64,000 nucleotides of DNA from Planctomycetota bacterium (GTDB lineage Bacteria > Planctomycetota > Planctomycetia > Pirellulales > Pirellulaceae). Of the stretch, positions 38,101-45,868 are shown one piece after another. A program made the translations under genes and the position numbers. Location of the stretch: NCBI GenBank assembly GCA_014381825.1, contig JACNKX010000083.1:19081-83080 (forward strand), written 5' to 3'. Within the stretch, counting starts at the first letter, position 1. Each line of letters starts with the position of its first letter. Below the pieces are notes generated by a model. It did no database searches, was not told the origin of the DNA, and saw only the letters and a program-made list of their open reading frames with translations.

Positions 38101-39082
38101 CGAGTTTGCGATGGGTCTACAGACTGACGCGGCTGGCAACTTCTACTACGCAAAATCGGCACGTCATGCGCTCACCGCGCTCGTGCCACATCACGGAACA
38201 CTACTTCGAGTCAGCCCCGATGGCTCGCGAACCGATATCGTTGCCAATGGCTTCCGCGCTGCAAACGGCGTTTGCCTCAATCCGGATGGGACCTTCATCG
38301 TGACCGATCAGGAAGGCCACTGGAATCCGAAGAACCGCATCAATTGGGTACGCGAGGGCGGTTTCTATGGCAACATGTTTGGCTACCACGACGTGGAAGA
38401 TTCATCGGACGAAGCGATGGAGCAACCGCTCTGCTGGATCACCAACGCGTTTGATCGCTCTCCTTCCGAGTTGCTTTGGGTTGAAGATTCGGCCTGGGGT
38501 CCGCTGAGTGGATCGCTGCTAAACCTCTCTTACGGATACGGCAAAGTTTACGTCGTTCCGCATGAAGAATTGAGTGGGCAGATGCAGGGCGGCATGTGCG
38601 AGTTGCCTTTACCTCAATTTCCGACCGGTATTATGCGAGGCAGATTCAACCCGACGGATCGACAACTCTATGCCTGCGGTATGTTCGCTTGGGGCAGCAA
38701 CCAGCAGCAAGAAGGAGGCTTTTATCGCATTCGCTACACCGGTAAGCCTGTTCATATGCCAGTCGGATTACGGGCCAAACGCGATGGTATCGAGCTGACA
38801 TTCTCCGGACAGCTGGATACCGCGACGACAATTGAGACGAGTAATTACGCGGTTAAAGTTTGGAGCCTGAAACGGAGTGCGGAATATGGCTCGAAGCATT
38901 TCAACGAGCATAGCCTGGCAGTGAGTAAGGTGACTCCAGCCGCAGACGGTAGGAGTGTTCTCTTGACGATTCCTGATATCGCGCCGACTTGGTGCATGGA
39001 GATCAGATACGCGCTGAAGGGAAGCCAAGGCCAGCCAGTCGTGGGCGTCATCCACAACACGATCCATCGAGTCGGTGACTGA
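35156..39082 (+). CDS. Large secreted dihaem cytochrome / LamG / beta-propeller protein (PVC-type)
   Basis: The 1308-residue protein has a signal peptide and two c-type haem sites: 'CSKCH' (about residue 67), in a PVC-type haem-binding domain with 'LGPDLT' and 'LLHPSRVIKKNFE', and 'CINCH' (about 245), in a cytochrome c domain with Met ligand candidates in 'RGFGMMVPQAWMVP'. A large middle domain follows (from about residue 340), then a LamG/concanavalin-like domain ('TITARIKTTKGGTIFAKTA') and a C-terminal six-bladed propeller like sugar dehydrogenases ('DQICILHDLNGDEEIDYYEN', 'FRAANGVCLNPDGTF'). It probably passes electrons from oxidation of a sugar or polymer. A hairpin follows the gene. Two adjacent ATGs could start it. 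Confidence 0.8.
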   Translation: MMSVCSRCSLVFIGLLTSALTVPSAAFSQTLEAQLLAEPASGLVEAARASGDADRGAIVFYQPFMACSKCHVHGDAKASLGPDLTIRHPDATDNYLVEALLHPSRVIKKNFESVTVVTDKGLTVVGLVAEETPDMLVLRDATQPERRITLKRDEIDEVLNNAQSIMPSGQVNQLASRQQFLDLMRYVFEISEHGLPRAKQLQPPPAAYASRPLPEYENEIDHAGMISSLGDDNFNRGEAIYNRLCINCHGTHDKPGSLPTSLRFAAGKFKNGSDPYTMYQTLTRGFGMMVPQAWMVPQQKYDVVHYIREAYLKSHNASQYFEPTSQYLTGLPKGESLGPEPSTILPWEQMDYGHNLIATYEVGTDRTNFAYKGNAIRLDPGPGGVSQGRNWMVFDYDTLRMAAAWSGEGFIDWNGINFNGRHGVHPRAVGQVHVANPTGPGWANPSDGTFSDVRLRGRDDRVYGPLPREWAHYKGMYYHGQQVIVSYTVGNAQVFEMPGLVTVEDNPVFTRRFNIGPRKTDLTLRVATSTETESIIKRYVEAANVVSFGAANTSSENTAKAPSGLAFDGATRVDIAKASDLDMRDRDFTITARIKTTKGGTIFAKTATSAAWVPNGKTLFVRDGRLSFDIGWVGVVQSQTRVSDGRWHDVAVTYSQETGVVTLLVDGKSSGRKELKPKATVKDHVARIGYTSGNFPGPLSFFDGAIEEVRFYDQLLHRDDLTADLPPTAALGVWSMRNVEGDRVEDRSGNQHIGNVIVGTRGGRGSDDGLLFAGISGMAQNLTWARGEQSDLLLTIPAGDVPFRFTLWTTRTHNENVSDLVSRIALPNAAANLSEYTKGGPARWPAKLKTQAVIGNSDGPFAVDVITPPIDNPWFCRTRLTGFDFFADGDRAAVSSWDGSVWLVSGLAGLPDADGAGASAAELTWQRIASGLFQPLGVKIVDGLIHVSCRDQICILHDLNGDEEIDYYENLNNDHQVTDHFHEFAMGLQTDAAGNFYYAKSARHALTALVPHHGTLLRVSPDGSRTDIVANGFRAANGVCLNPDGTFIVTDQEGHWNPKNRINWVREGGFYGNMFGYHDVEDSSDEAMEQPLCWITNAFDRSPSELLWVEDSAWGPLSGSLLNLSYGYGKVYVVPHEELSGQMQGGMCELPLPQFPTGIMRGRFNPTDRQLYACGMFAWGSNQQQEGGFYRIRYTGKPVHMPVGLRAKRDGIELTFSGQLDTATTIETSNYAVKVWSLKRSAEYGSKHFNEHSLAVSKVTPAADGRSVLLTIPDIAPTWCMEIRYALKGSQGQPVVGVIHNTIHRVGD

Positions 39083-39507
39083 ATGTCAGTGTGAGGTCAT
39101 CGCTGGCAAACTAGCAGATTCGAAACAAAAGAGCCCCCGCTGGTGTCAGGTTCCTGCGGGGGCTCGTTATCTCCGGCAGCAGTGGGGCAGCGACTGCTGG
39201 CGGAGTTCATACGCGTCACATCGATGGGGCAGTATCGATGAACGAGTTCGATTCGATTGACCAATTCACGGAAGCGAATCTAAAAAACAATACGACCTGA
39301 TTTCAGGACCCGCGGGCGAGCAACGAAGTCTTCTGGAAAAACTACTCGTGCGAAATCGCTTCGACCCACCTAACCGGCAAAGGTGGCGAGAGAGCTTACG
39401 GTTTCTCCGCTCAGTTGCTGGCCTTTGCCTATTAATCGCGTACGTTTGAATAGCAAACGACTTTCCGGTTTGCTCGGCAATAACACGCTTTAGCAGGAAG
39501 TAATCCG
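39083..39507. other. 425-base intergenic region
   Basis: Besides the hairpin at 39131-39165, I see a 7-bp inverted repeat, AGCAAAC...GTTTGCT, just ahead of the HTH-PAS gene. It could be an operator for the HTH protein, but no test supports this. Short frames here have no good ribosome-binding sites. No RNA gene or riboswitch is recognised. Confidence 0.4.
39131..39165 (+). terminator. Stable GC-rich hairpin after the dihaem protein gene
   Basis: GAGCCCCCGC (39131-39140) pairs perfectly with GCGGGGGCTC (39156-39165) around a 15-base loop, 48 bases after the stop codon. On the plus strand it is followed by GTTATC, not a T-run; on the minus strand TTTT follows. It probably ends the long transcript, but the weak U-tract makes this uncertain. 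Confidence 0.6.
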
Positions 39508-40371
39508 ATGTCACTCACGTTTCTGACCATTGATGAAGTCGTCTCGATGCTCCGCTTGTCGAAAGATACGGTCTACCGCCTCGCCAAGAGTGGTGAGTTA
39601 CCGGGAAAGAAAGTAGGGCGGTCTTGGCGCTTCACTGCAGAAGAGATCGAGTCCTACGTGGCCCAAGAATTCAGCGACGCTGAACGTACCAAACATGTCC
39701 GTGCTGAATATGCCGCGCGAGAGGAGTCACTCGAAAAGGCCATCCGTGACAGAAACGACGAACTGGTAACAATCAATCGCCAACTCAAGGCAGAAGCCGC
39801 TGAACGGCAACAGGCCGAAGCGCATCTCCAAGCCGTCTTCGAAAGCGTTGGCGACGGCTTGATCGTCGTTGATGCAGACTATCGCATCGTTCTGTTCAAC
39901 AAAGCCGCTGAGAAGATCTGCGGCACTGGCAAGACCGGAGCGGAACCGGAGGCTTGGCCCGCCACCTATGGAATCTACTTGCCCGATGGTGAGACTCCGT
40001 GTCCAGCTGTCGAATTGCCTTTGGTACGCGCCGTCCAAGGAGAACACGTCGATCACGCCGAGTTCGTCATTCGTAATGCCTTTCTGCCCGAACCGGTTTG
40101 GGTCGCATGTCGCGCGACACCAGTTCTTGATGAGAAGGGTACTCTCAAAGGCGGTGTCGTAGTTTTCCACGACATCACCGCTCGAAAGCGAGCCGAAGAG
40201 GAATTCCGTCTTAGCGAACAAAGGCTGCAGAATCTGCTAGATTGTTTGCCTCAGATGACAAACATTTCGGCGTCGGAAACGCCACAGGTCTCCCCGATCT
40301 GCGGAGTGGCTGTTTCCGAATGCCTCGAAGATCTCGACAGCTTGAAGGAAGCAATATGCCCTGTTTTGTGA
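39508..40371 (+). CDS. Excisionase-type HTH plus PAS protein, probably truncated sensor
   Basis: The first 55 residues are a MerR/excisionase-type helix-turn-helix ('LTIDEVVSMLRLSKDTVYRL', 'GKKVGRSWRFTAEEIESYV'). A coiled coil follows ('EESLEKAIRDRNDELVTINR'), then one PAS domain ('LQAVFESVGDGLIVVDADYR') ending in the PAC motif 'GVVVFHDITARKRAEEE'. The next segment, 'RLQNLLDCLPQMT', is how a second PAS domain normally begins, but it changes after about eight residues to unrelated sequence and stops inside the threonine synthase gene. No histidine kinase domain remains. AGGAAG precedes the start. It may still bind DNA and a ligand. Confidence 0.75.
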   Translation: MSLTFLTIDEVVSMLRLSKDTVYRLAKSGELPGKKVGRSWRFTAEEIESYVAQEFSDAERTKHVRAEYAAREESLEKAIRDRNDELVTINRQLKAEAAERQQAEAHLQAVFESVGDGLIVVDADYRIVLFNKAAEKICGTGKTGAEPEAWPATYGIYLPDGETPCPAVELPLVRAVQGEHVDHAEFVIRNAFLPEPVWVACRATPVLDEKGTLKGGVVVFHDITARKRAEEEFRLSEQRLQNLLDCLPQMTNISASETPQVSPICGVAVSECLEDLDSLKEAICPVL

Positions 40372-41582
40372 CACACCTAGAAGGTGCAATCGACGGCTCG
40401 ACGCTCGCAGCCGGACAGCTACAAACGATGCACAAAGATCGTCCTCTGTGGGTGCGATACGACCTCGATGCAGTTGCCAAGTCGCTCAGTAAAGAGAAAC
40501 TTCGCAGTCGCTCCCCATCGCTATGGCGGTATCGCGAGTTGCTTCCGGTGACCGACGAACAGGAGATTATCTCGTTGGGCGAAGGCATGAGTCCGCTTTT
40601 GCCATGCCCTCGTTTGGGCAAGCATCTCGGCTTGAGCGACTTGTGGATCAAAGACGAATCACAACTTCCAACCGGCAGTTTCAAAAGCCGCGGGATGACA
40701 CTCGCGATTACGATGGCCCACGGTTTTGGGGTCAAGCGAGTCGCGTTGCCATCGGCTGGCAATGCAGGTGGAGCCGCTGCGGCGTACAGCGCGAGAGCTG
40801 GCATGGAAGCCTTTGTCTTTATGCCCGCCGACACACCGTCGATCAATCAATACGAGTGCGTGACTGGCGGAGCGAAGACTTTTATCGCAAATGGCTTGAT
40901 CAACGATTGCGGTCGCATTGTGCGCGAAGGCAAAGAACGAATGGGCTGGTTCGATCTCTCCACGCTCAAAGAGCCCTATCGCATCGAAGGCAAGAAGACG
41001 ATGGGACTCGAACTTGCCGAACAATTTAACTGGGAGTTACCCGATGTGATTCTCTACCCGACCGGCGGGGGGACGGGGCTGATCGGGATGTGGAAGGCGT
41101 TCGCCGAGCTGGCGGAAATGGGATGGCTTCCAAACGATAAACGCCCGCGAATGGTCTCGGTCCAATCCGAAGGCTGCTGTCCGATCGTCACGGCTTTTGA
41201 AAAGGGCGATCGTTTCGCCGAACTGCACCAGAATGCAGCGACCATTGCCAGCGGCATTCGGGTGCCTGCAGCAGTTGGGGACTTTATGATTCTCGACGCC
41301 GTTCGAGAGAGTGGCGGCGCTGCTGTGGCCGTCGAAGAGTCTCGGATCTGCGATTGGATGCGAACCGCGATGTCAAGCGAAGGAATCGCCGTCTGTCCGG
41401 AAGCCGCAGCCTGTGTCGGCGCAGTCGAGAAGCTGACGAGCACTGGCTGGATACGACCCAACGAGCGCGTCGTCATCTTTAACACCGGTGCCGCACAAAA
41501 GTACGTCGAAGCCATTACCTCGCAGCCGACATCGATTGATCTTCAGCAGCCGATCAATTGGGATGCAATTGCGGCTGCCTAG
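40356..41582 (+). CDS. thrC: Threonine synthase
   Basis: PLP-dependent fold type II enzyme that converts O-phosphohomoserine to threonine and phosphate. The ATG at 40356 is preceded by GAAGGAAG; longer readings would run back through the HTH-PAS gene. The PLP lysine lies in 'LPTGSFKSRGM' (near residue 110), the phosphate-binding loop is 'PSAGNAGGAAAAYSARAG', and 'YPTGGGTGLIGMWKAF' contacts the cofactor. The first residues overlap the end of the upstream gene by 16 bases. Paralogues of this family can act on other amino acids, so the exact role is likely rather than certain. The length (408) is normal for the short class. Confidence 0.88.
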   Translation: MPCFVTHLEGAIDGSTLAAGQLQTMHKDRPLWVRYDLDAVAKSLSKEKLRSRSPSLWRYRELLPVTDEQEIISLGEGMSPLLPCPRLGKHLGLSDLWIKDESQLPTGSFKSRGMTLAITMAHGFGVKRVALPSAGNAGGAAAAYSARAGMEAFVFMPADTPSINQYECVTGGAKTFIANGLINDCGRIVREGKERMGWFDLSTLKEPYRIEGKKTMGLELAEQFNWELPDVILYPTGGGTGLIGMWKAFAELAEMGWLPNDKRPRMVSVQSEGCCPIVTAFEKGDRFAELHQNAATIASGIRVPAAVGDFMILDAVRESGGAAVAVEESRICDWMRTAMSSEGIAVCPEAAACVGAVEKLTSTGWIRPNERVVIFNTGAAQKYVEAITSQPTSIDLQQPINWDAIAAA

Positions 41583-41653
41583 AGCCTGGCCTCGTTTTTT
41601 GGATCAGCTCTCCCCGATTGGCCGCGCGAGCGACTCGCGTTATCTTCGGGCAT

Positions 41654-44422
41654 ATGCCCATTCGAAGAATCTTTCTCGGACTTGATCAGCCGGCGTTATT
41701 TAGTGCGGCAGGGTACTTGCTCGATAAGTATCGCCGGGGAATCGCCGCGAATTTGCGTGGCGTCATCGTTGTCGTGCCTGGCCGACGAGCCGGTCGACGG
41801 CTGCTTGAAATCTTGGTCGAGAAGGGCGAAGCCGAAGGACTGTTGCTCACGCCGCCACTGATTGAAACCGTTGGAACACTCCCGGAACAGCTATACGCGC
41901 CGCAGAGGCCGTTCGCGAACGATCTGACGCAAGACCTGGCCTGGACTCGCGCGTTGCAGTTAACGCCGAATGAAGCGTTGCTGGCAGTCATCCCGAATCC
42001 TCCAATGGACGAAGAAGACGACCGTTGGTTCGAGTTAGGCAGAACGTTTCGGCGACAGCATGTCGAACTCGCCGCGGATGGGCTCGAGTTTCGCGACGTC
42101 GCAGTAAATGGAACGGCGCTCGATGGCTTCCAGGAACAAGGCCGCTGGCTGACGATGGCCGAGGTCCAAGATCGCTTTCATCGTTTGCTCGACGAACTCG
42201 GCTTGTGGGACAAACAAACGGCGAGACTTGTCGCGATTGAAAGGAAGGAATGTAAGGCCGCACACGATCTGATAGTAATCGGCACGGTCGACATCAATGT
42301 CGCGACTCGAAAGATGCTCGATCAGGTCACGGAACGCGTGACGGCATTGGTCTTCGCGCCAGAAGAGTGGGCCGAACGCTTCGACGAACACGGCTGCCTC
42401 ATTTCAACGGTGTGGCAAGATACTCGGATTCATCTTGCCACCGCGAAAGTCGACGTGGTCAGTAGCCCAAACGATCAAGCTTTGGCAGTCCTGCGTCAAC
42501 TCGCACGATACGACGCCAAATATGACGCCGATGAGATTACGATCGGAGTGCCCGACGAGCGTTTGGTACCGGACATTGACCGCGTACTCAAGACTCGCGG
42601 ATTAACCACCCGCTGGGGCCCCGGGCGTTCGCTATTGGAGAGCGGTCCATGTACCCTCCTTGCGAGTCTAGCTGACTACATCGGGAGTGAACACTTTCGT
42701 GGATTTGCGGCGTTTGTGCGTCATCCCGATGTAGAAGCGTGGCTCGTGCAGCAAAGAGTCCCGAACGGTTGGCTCAGCGAGTTGGATCGGTATCACGCCG
42801 ATCATCTTCCGCATCGATTGCGAGAACGCTGGCTCGGTCCGAAGAAGAAATCAACGAAACTTCAGGCCGCATTCTCCGCAGTGCGGAAACTCGTCGCACT
42901 CGTAGGCAAAAATGAGTTGCCGATCCGTGATTGCGCTGCGCCACTGTTGCAAGTCATGGCTGAAATCTATGGCTCGCGACAGCTGCATAGGCACGATGCC
43001 AAGGACCGCTCGACGTTGGCCGCGTGCGAAGGCATTCGCGACGCGCTAGAAACCTACTCGCACATTCCAGAATCATTACAGCCGCGTCTTTCCGCCACTC
43101 GCGCAATTCGTTGGACGTTGGATCAACTGAGCGGACAACCGAGCCCGGCTCCAGCCGCCGACGCCGCAATCGAGATGCTCGGTTGGTTGGAGTTGCCCTT
43201 GGACGATGCGCCTGCGTTGATCGTCACCAGTTTGAACGAAGCGTTTATTCCCGAGTCGCTCAACTCGGACCTCTTCTTACCAAACCAACTTCGCAGCCAA
43301 CTCGGGCTGCTGGACAATCGGCGTCGTTACGCACGAGACGCCTATGCGTTGACTGTGATGCTTGCGTCACGAGAGGACGTTCGCGTTGTTGTTGGACGTC
43401 GTAATCACGATAGCGATCCGCTCGTGCCCAGTCGCTTGTTGTTCGCCACGGAAACAGCGGATATCGCTCAACGTGCCCTTCACTTTTTCGGACCAGTTTC
43501 CGACGAGCCGTCGGCGAATTGGAATGCGTCCGCCGATTCGGCGATCGAGGGGCTTCAAGTTCCTCGTCCGAACCCGTTAGCCTCGCCAATTGACCACATG
43601 TCCGTGACGAGCTTTCGAGACTATATCGCTTGTCCGTATCGCTATTACTTGCGGCATATACTCAGGCTTCGCACGGCCAATGATCATGCTGACGAACTGG
43701 ATGGCGGAGCGTTTGGATCGCTCGCACACGAGGTGTTACGTCAATTCGGCGAAAGCCCAGAGCGAGACTCGACGGACGTCGAGCAGATTCGCCGCACGCT
43801 TCACGACGCATTGAACCGACGTGTTGCGACGAGCTTCGGCCGCGACGCGATGGCGGTTGTGCATGTCCAGGTGGAACAACTTCGCATCCGGCTGAACGCT
43901 TTTGCCGAGAAACAAGCTGAATGGGCTGCGGCTGGATGGCGAATCGAACACACGGAAGTTCCAACCGACCAGCATCAATGCGCCGAACTTCTCGTCGACG
44001 GCGAGCCGATGCAGTTAACCGGGCGTATCGATCGCATTGATGTAAACGCAACGACCGGGGATCGCGTTGTATTCGACTACAAGACTTCTGACACTAGCAA
44101 GCGTCCTGAGGATGCACACCAACGGCGTGGCGAATGGGTGGACCTTCAGCTACCTTTGTATCGGCACCTGGTTCGCTCCCTCGGTATCGACGGTCCGATC
44201 GCACTTGGCTACATCACGCTCGCGAAAGATACCAGCCATATCGCCTTTCTGTTGGCGAAGTGGACCGAAGAAGATCTCGAGCAGGCCGATCGATTGGCTA
44301 AAGAGATCGTCGCGAGCGTGCGAAACGAGCGATTCTGGCCGCCGACCGATCCTCCTCCGGACTTCTCGGAAGAGTTTGCTGCGATCTGTCAGGATGGCGT
44401 CTTGGCGAGTGGAGGACGGTAG
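41654..44422 (+). CDS. AddB/RexB-like PD-(D/E)XK nuclease family protein
   Basis: The 922-residue protein resembles AddB-type recombination nucleases. It has a degenerate helicase-like N-terminal half ('GVIVVVPGRRAGRRLLEIL') and a C-terminal PD-(D/E)XK nuclease domain. The nuclease part shows 'MSVTSFRDYIACPYRYYLRH', 'GSLAHEVLRQFGE', and the catalytic 'TGRIDRIDV' and 'VVFDYKTS'. In AddB the nuclease is locked by a 4Fe-4S cluster using the Cys in 'ACPYRYYL' plus three near the C-terminus; here only one C-terminal Cys ('AAICQDG') is seen, so the cluster may be absent. No AddA-type helicase lies next to it. The ATG at 41654 is chosen because an upstream extension has an unrelated composition. Confidence 0.8.
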   Translation: MPIRRIFLGLDQPALFSAAGYLLDKYRRGIAANLRGVIVVVPGRRAGRRLLEILVEKGEAEGLLLTPPLIETVGTLPEQLYAPQRPFANDLTQDLAWTRALQLTPNEALLAVIPNPPMDEEDDRWFELGRTFRRQHVELAADGLEFRDVAVNGTALDGFQEQGRWLTMAEVQDRFHRLLDELGLWDKQTARLVAIERKECKAAHDLIVIGTVDINVATRKMLDQVTERVTALVFAPEEWAERFDEHGCLISTVWQDTRIHLATAKVDVVSSPNDQALAVLRQLARYDAKYDADEITIGVPDERLVPDIDRVLKTRGLTTRWGPGRSLLESGPCTLLASLADYIGSEHFRGFAAFVRHPDVEAWLVQQRVPNGWLSELDRYHADHLPHRLRERWLGPKKKSTKLQAAFSAVRKLVALVGKNELPIRDCAAPLLQVMAEIYGSRQLHRHDAKDRSTLAACEGIRDALETYSHIPESLQPRLSATRAIRWTLDQLSGQPSPAPAADAAIEMLGWLELPLDDAPALIVTSLNEAFIPESLNSDLFLPNQLRSQLGLLDNRRRYARDAYALTVMLASREDVRVVVGRRNHDSDPLVPSRLLFATETADIAQRALHFFGPVSDEPSANWNASADSAIEGLQVPRPNPLASPIDHMSVTSFRDYIACPYRYYLRHILRLRTANDHADELDGGAFGSLAHEVLRQFGESPERDSTDVEQIRRTLHDALNRRVATSFGRDAMAVVHVQVEQLRIRLNAFAEKQAEWAAAGWRIEHTEVPTDQHQCAELLVDGEPMQLTGRIDRIDVNATTGDRVVFDYKTSDTSKRPEDAHQRRGEWVDLQLPLYRHLVRSLGIDGPIALGYITLAKDTSHIAFLLAKWTEEDLEQADRLAKEIVASVRNERFWPPTDPPPDFSEEFAAICQDGVLASGGR

Positions 44423-44425
44423 TGT

Positions 44426-45751
44426 TTATTCTGCCGCAAGACTCACGCAGACTAACTCTTTGTCGTTGCGAGCGTAAACGGACTTGTTGGCAAATGCTGG
44501 GTGGCTCCACACGACGTCGCGTCCGAAGCACTCGTTGGTCGGGTCGACGACGTGAAAGCGGCTGATCTCGTGGTATCCGTCTTTCGACAGATTCGCGAGG
44601 ATCAAGTCGCCTGTTTCGCTGAACAGGAAGAAGCGATCTTGATGCCGAACGATGAACGCCGTGCCGTGCGAAGCTCTTCGAGTTCCGCCACTTGTCGGCT
44701 TGAACGTCTCCCAGAGTCGCTCGGCCGTATCCAAGCGAACAGCCATTAGCGAACCGACCTGACAGTCGTTGCCATAGATCACGCCATCAACGATATGCGG
44801 TGTACTGTTGCAGCAATAAACCGAATCCTTAGATTTTCCTCGCCATTCGATCTCAGCCGCCGGTTTGCCATCATCGAGCTTTACCAGCGCCCCAATGCTT
44901 CCGATTGCGCTTGCATATAAGTAGCTGCCGACCTTACGAGGCGCGGTGACAGACATGCCGTACGCTGGCTTCAAATCGACTGACCAGTACACTTCGCCCG
45001 TCCGTGGATTGAGCCCGTTCAATGCTTCCGGATGCCAAATCAACAACTGCTTCACACCAGCATGTTCAATCATCGTCGGTGGGCAGTATCCTTGTTCATT
45101 CGCTGAAAGCGCTCGCCACACTTCCTTGCCCGTTCTCTTATCAAACGCAACGGCGACGCTGCCTTCACCACCAACAATGCAGTAAAGCAGATTGCCTTCG
45201 ACTAGGGGATGAGCGGCGAAGCCCCAAATAGGCGTGGGTGCGTCGTACTCTTTCGCGTGCTCTTTTTTCCAGACGACATCTCCGCTTTCGGCGTCCAGAC
45301 ATGTCAAGTCGCCATGTCCGCCCAAGGCGTAGACTCGCCCATCGTTCACCGTCGGAGTGCAACGAGGCCCGGAAGCGTACGACAACTCGTACTCGCGATT
45401 ATACGAATACGTCCATTTCACATTCCCCGAATCGGCATCGAAGCAGACGACACGTTCTTGCCCTTCGAGCTTGCTACGACTACCGGGGCTGTTGGCGATC
45501 TTTCCCGACTTTAGCTCATAGTCCAACACATAAACTTTGCCATCGGCAACGGCGGGCCCGGAATAACCAAGGCCAATCGGAATGCGCCACTTTACATTGA
45601 GCCCATCAGCAGGAAAGGTCTCAACGATGCCCCTCTCTTGCCAAACGCTCGCGCGGTCTGGACCTAACCACTGTGGCCAATCTGCAGCACTCGCTTTGAA
45701 CAGGGGTAAAGCGAGCAACGGGAGCATGAAAGACAGCAAAAGTTTCATCAT
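44426..45751 (-). CDS. Exported PQQ-type beta-propeller protein
   Basis: After a signal peptide ('KLLLSFMLPLLALPLFKASA') the mature protein begins 'ADWPQWLGPDRASVWQERGI', the usual planctomycete form of PQQ-like propeller proteins. Propeller blades show repeated 'V.ALD..SG...W' motifs, such as 'VVCFDADSGNVKWTY', 'LTCLDAESGDVVWKK' and 'AVAFDKRTGKEVW'. No quinoprotein dehydrogenase catalytic Asp/Cys pair is recognised, so it may be a scaffold rather than an enzyme. Two adjacent ATGs exist (45751 and 45748). It is a paralogue of the protein at 48365-49648 and sits just downstream of typA. Confidence 0.82.
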   Translation of the reverse strand: MMKLLLSFMLPLLALPLFKASAADWPQWLGPDRASVWQERGIVETFPADGLNVKWRIPIGLGYSGPAVADGKVYVLDYELKSGKIANSPGSRSKLEGQERVVCFDADSGNVKWTYSYNREYELSYASGPRCTPTVNDGRVYALGGHGDLTCLDAESGDVVWKKEHAKEYDAPTPIWGFAAHPLVEGNLLYCIVGGEGSVAVAFDKRTGKEVWRALSANEQGYCPPTMIEHAGVKQLLIWHPEALNGLNPRTGEVYWSVDLKPAYGMSVTAPRKVGSYLYASAIGSIGALVKLDDGKPAAEIEWRGKSKDSVYCCNSTPHIVDGVIYGNDCQVGSLMAVRLDTAERLWETFKPTSGGTRRASHGTAFIVRHQDRFFLFSETGDLILANLSKDGYHEISRFHVVDPTNECFGRDVVWSHPAFANKSVYARNDKELVCVSLAAE

Positions 45752-45868
45752 GATGTTGCACCAATTGCGAAAGAGTGAACCAATCTGATTGTCGCGAGCG
45801 GCGCGAAGCGCAGGCTGTATCCTAACCACAACCTAAGTCGCGTGGCAACACAGTTGGAGCGATCTAGC

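Noticed and set aside
39400..39470. Possible GEMM-like (c-di-GMP) riboswitch before the HTH-PAS gene
   Set aside because: A GGCAAAGGTGG stretch looked suggestive, but the conserved core and the tetraloop-receptor pairing of that riboswitch are not present.
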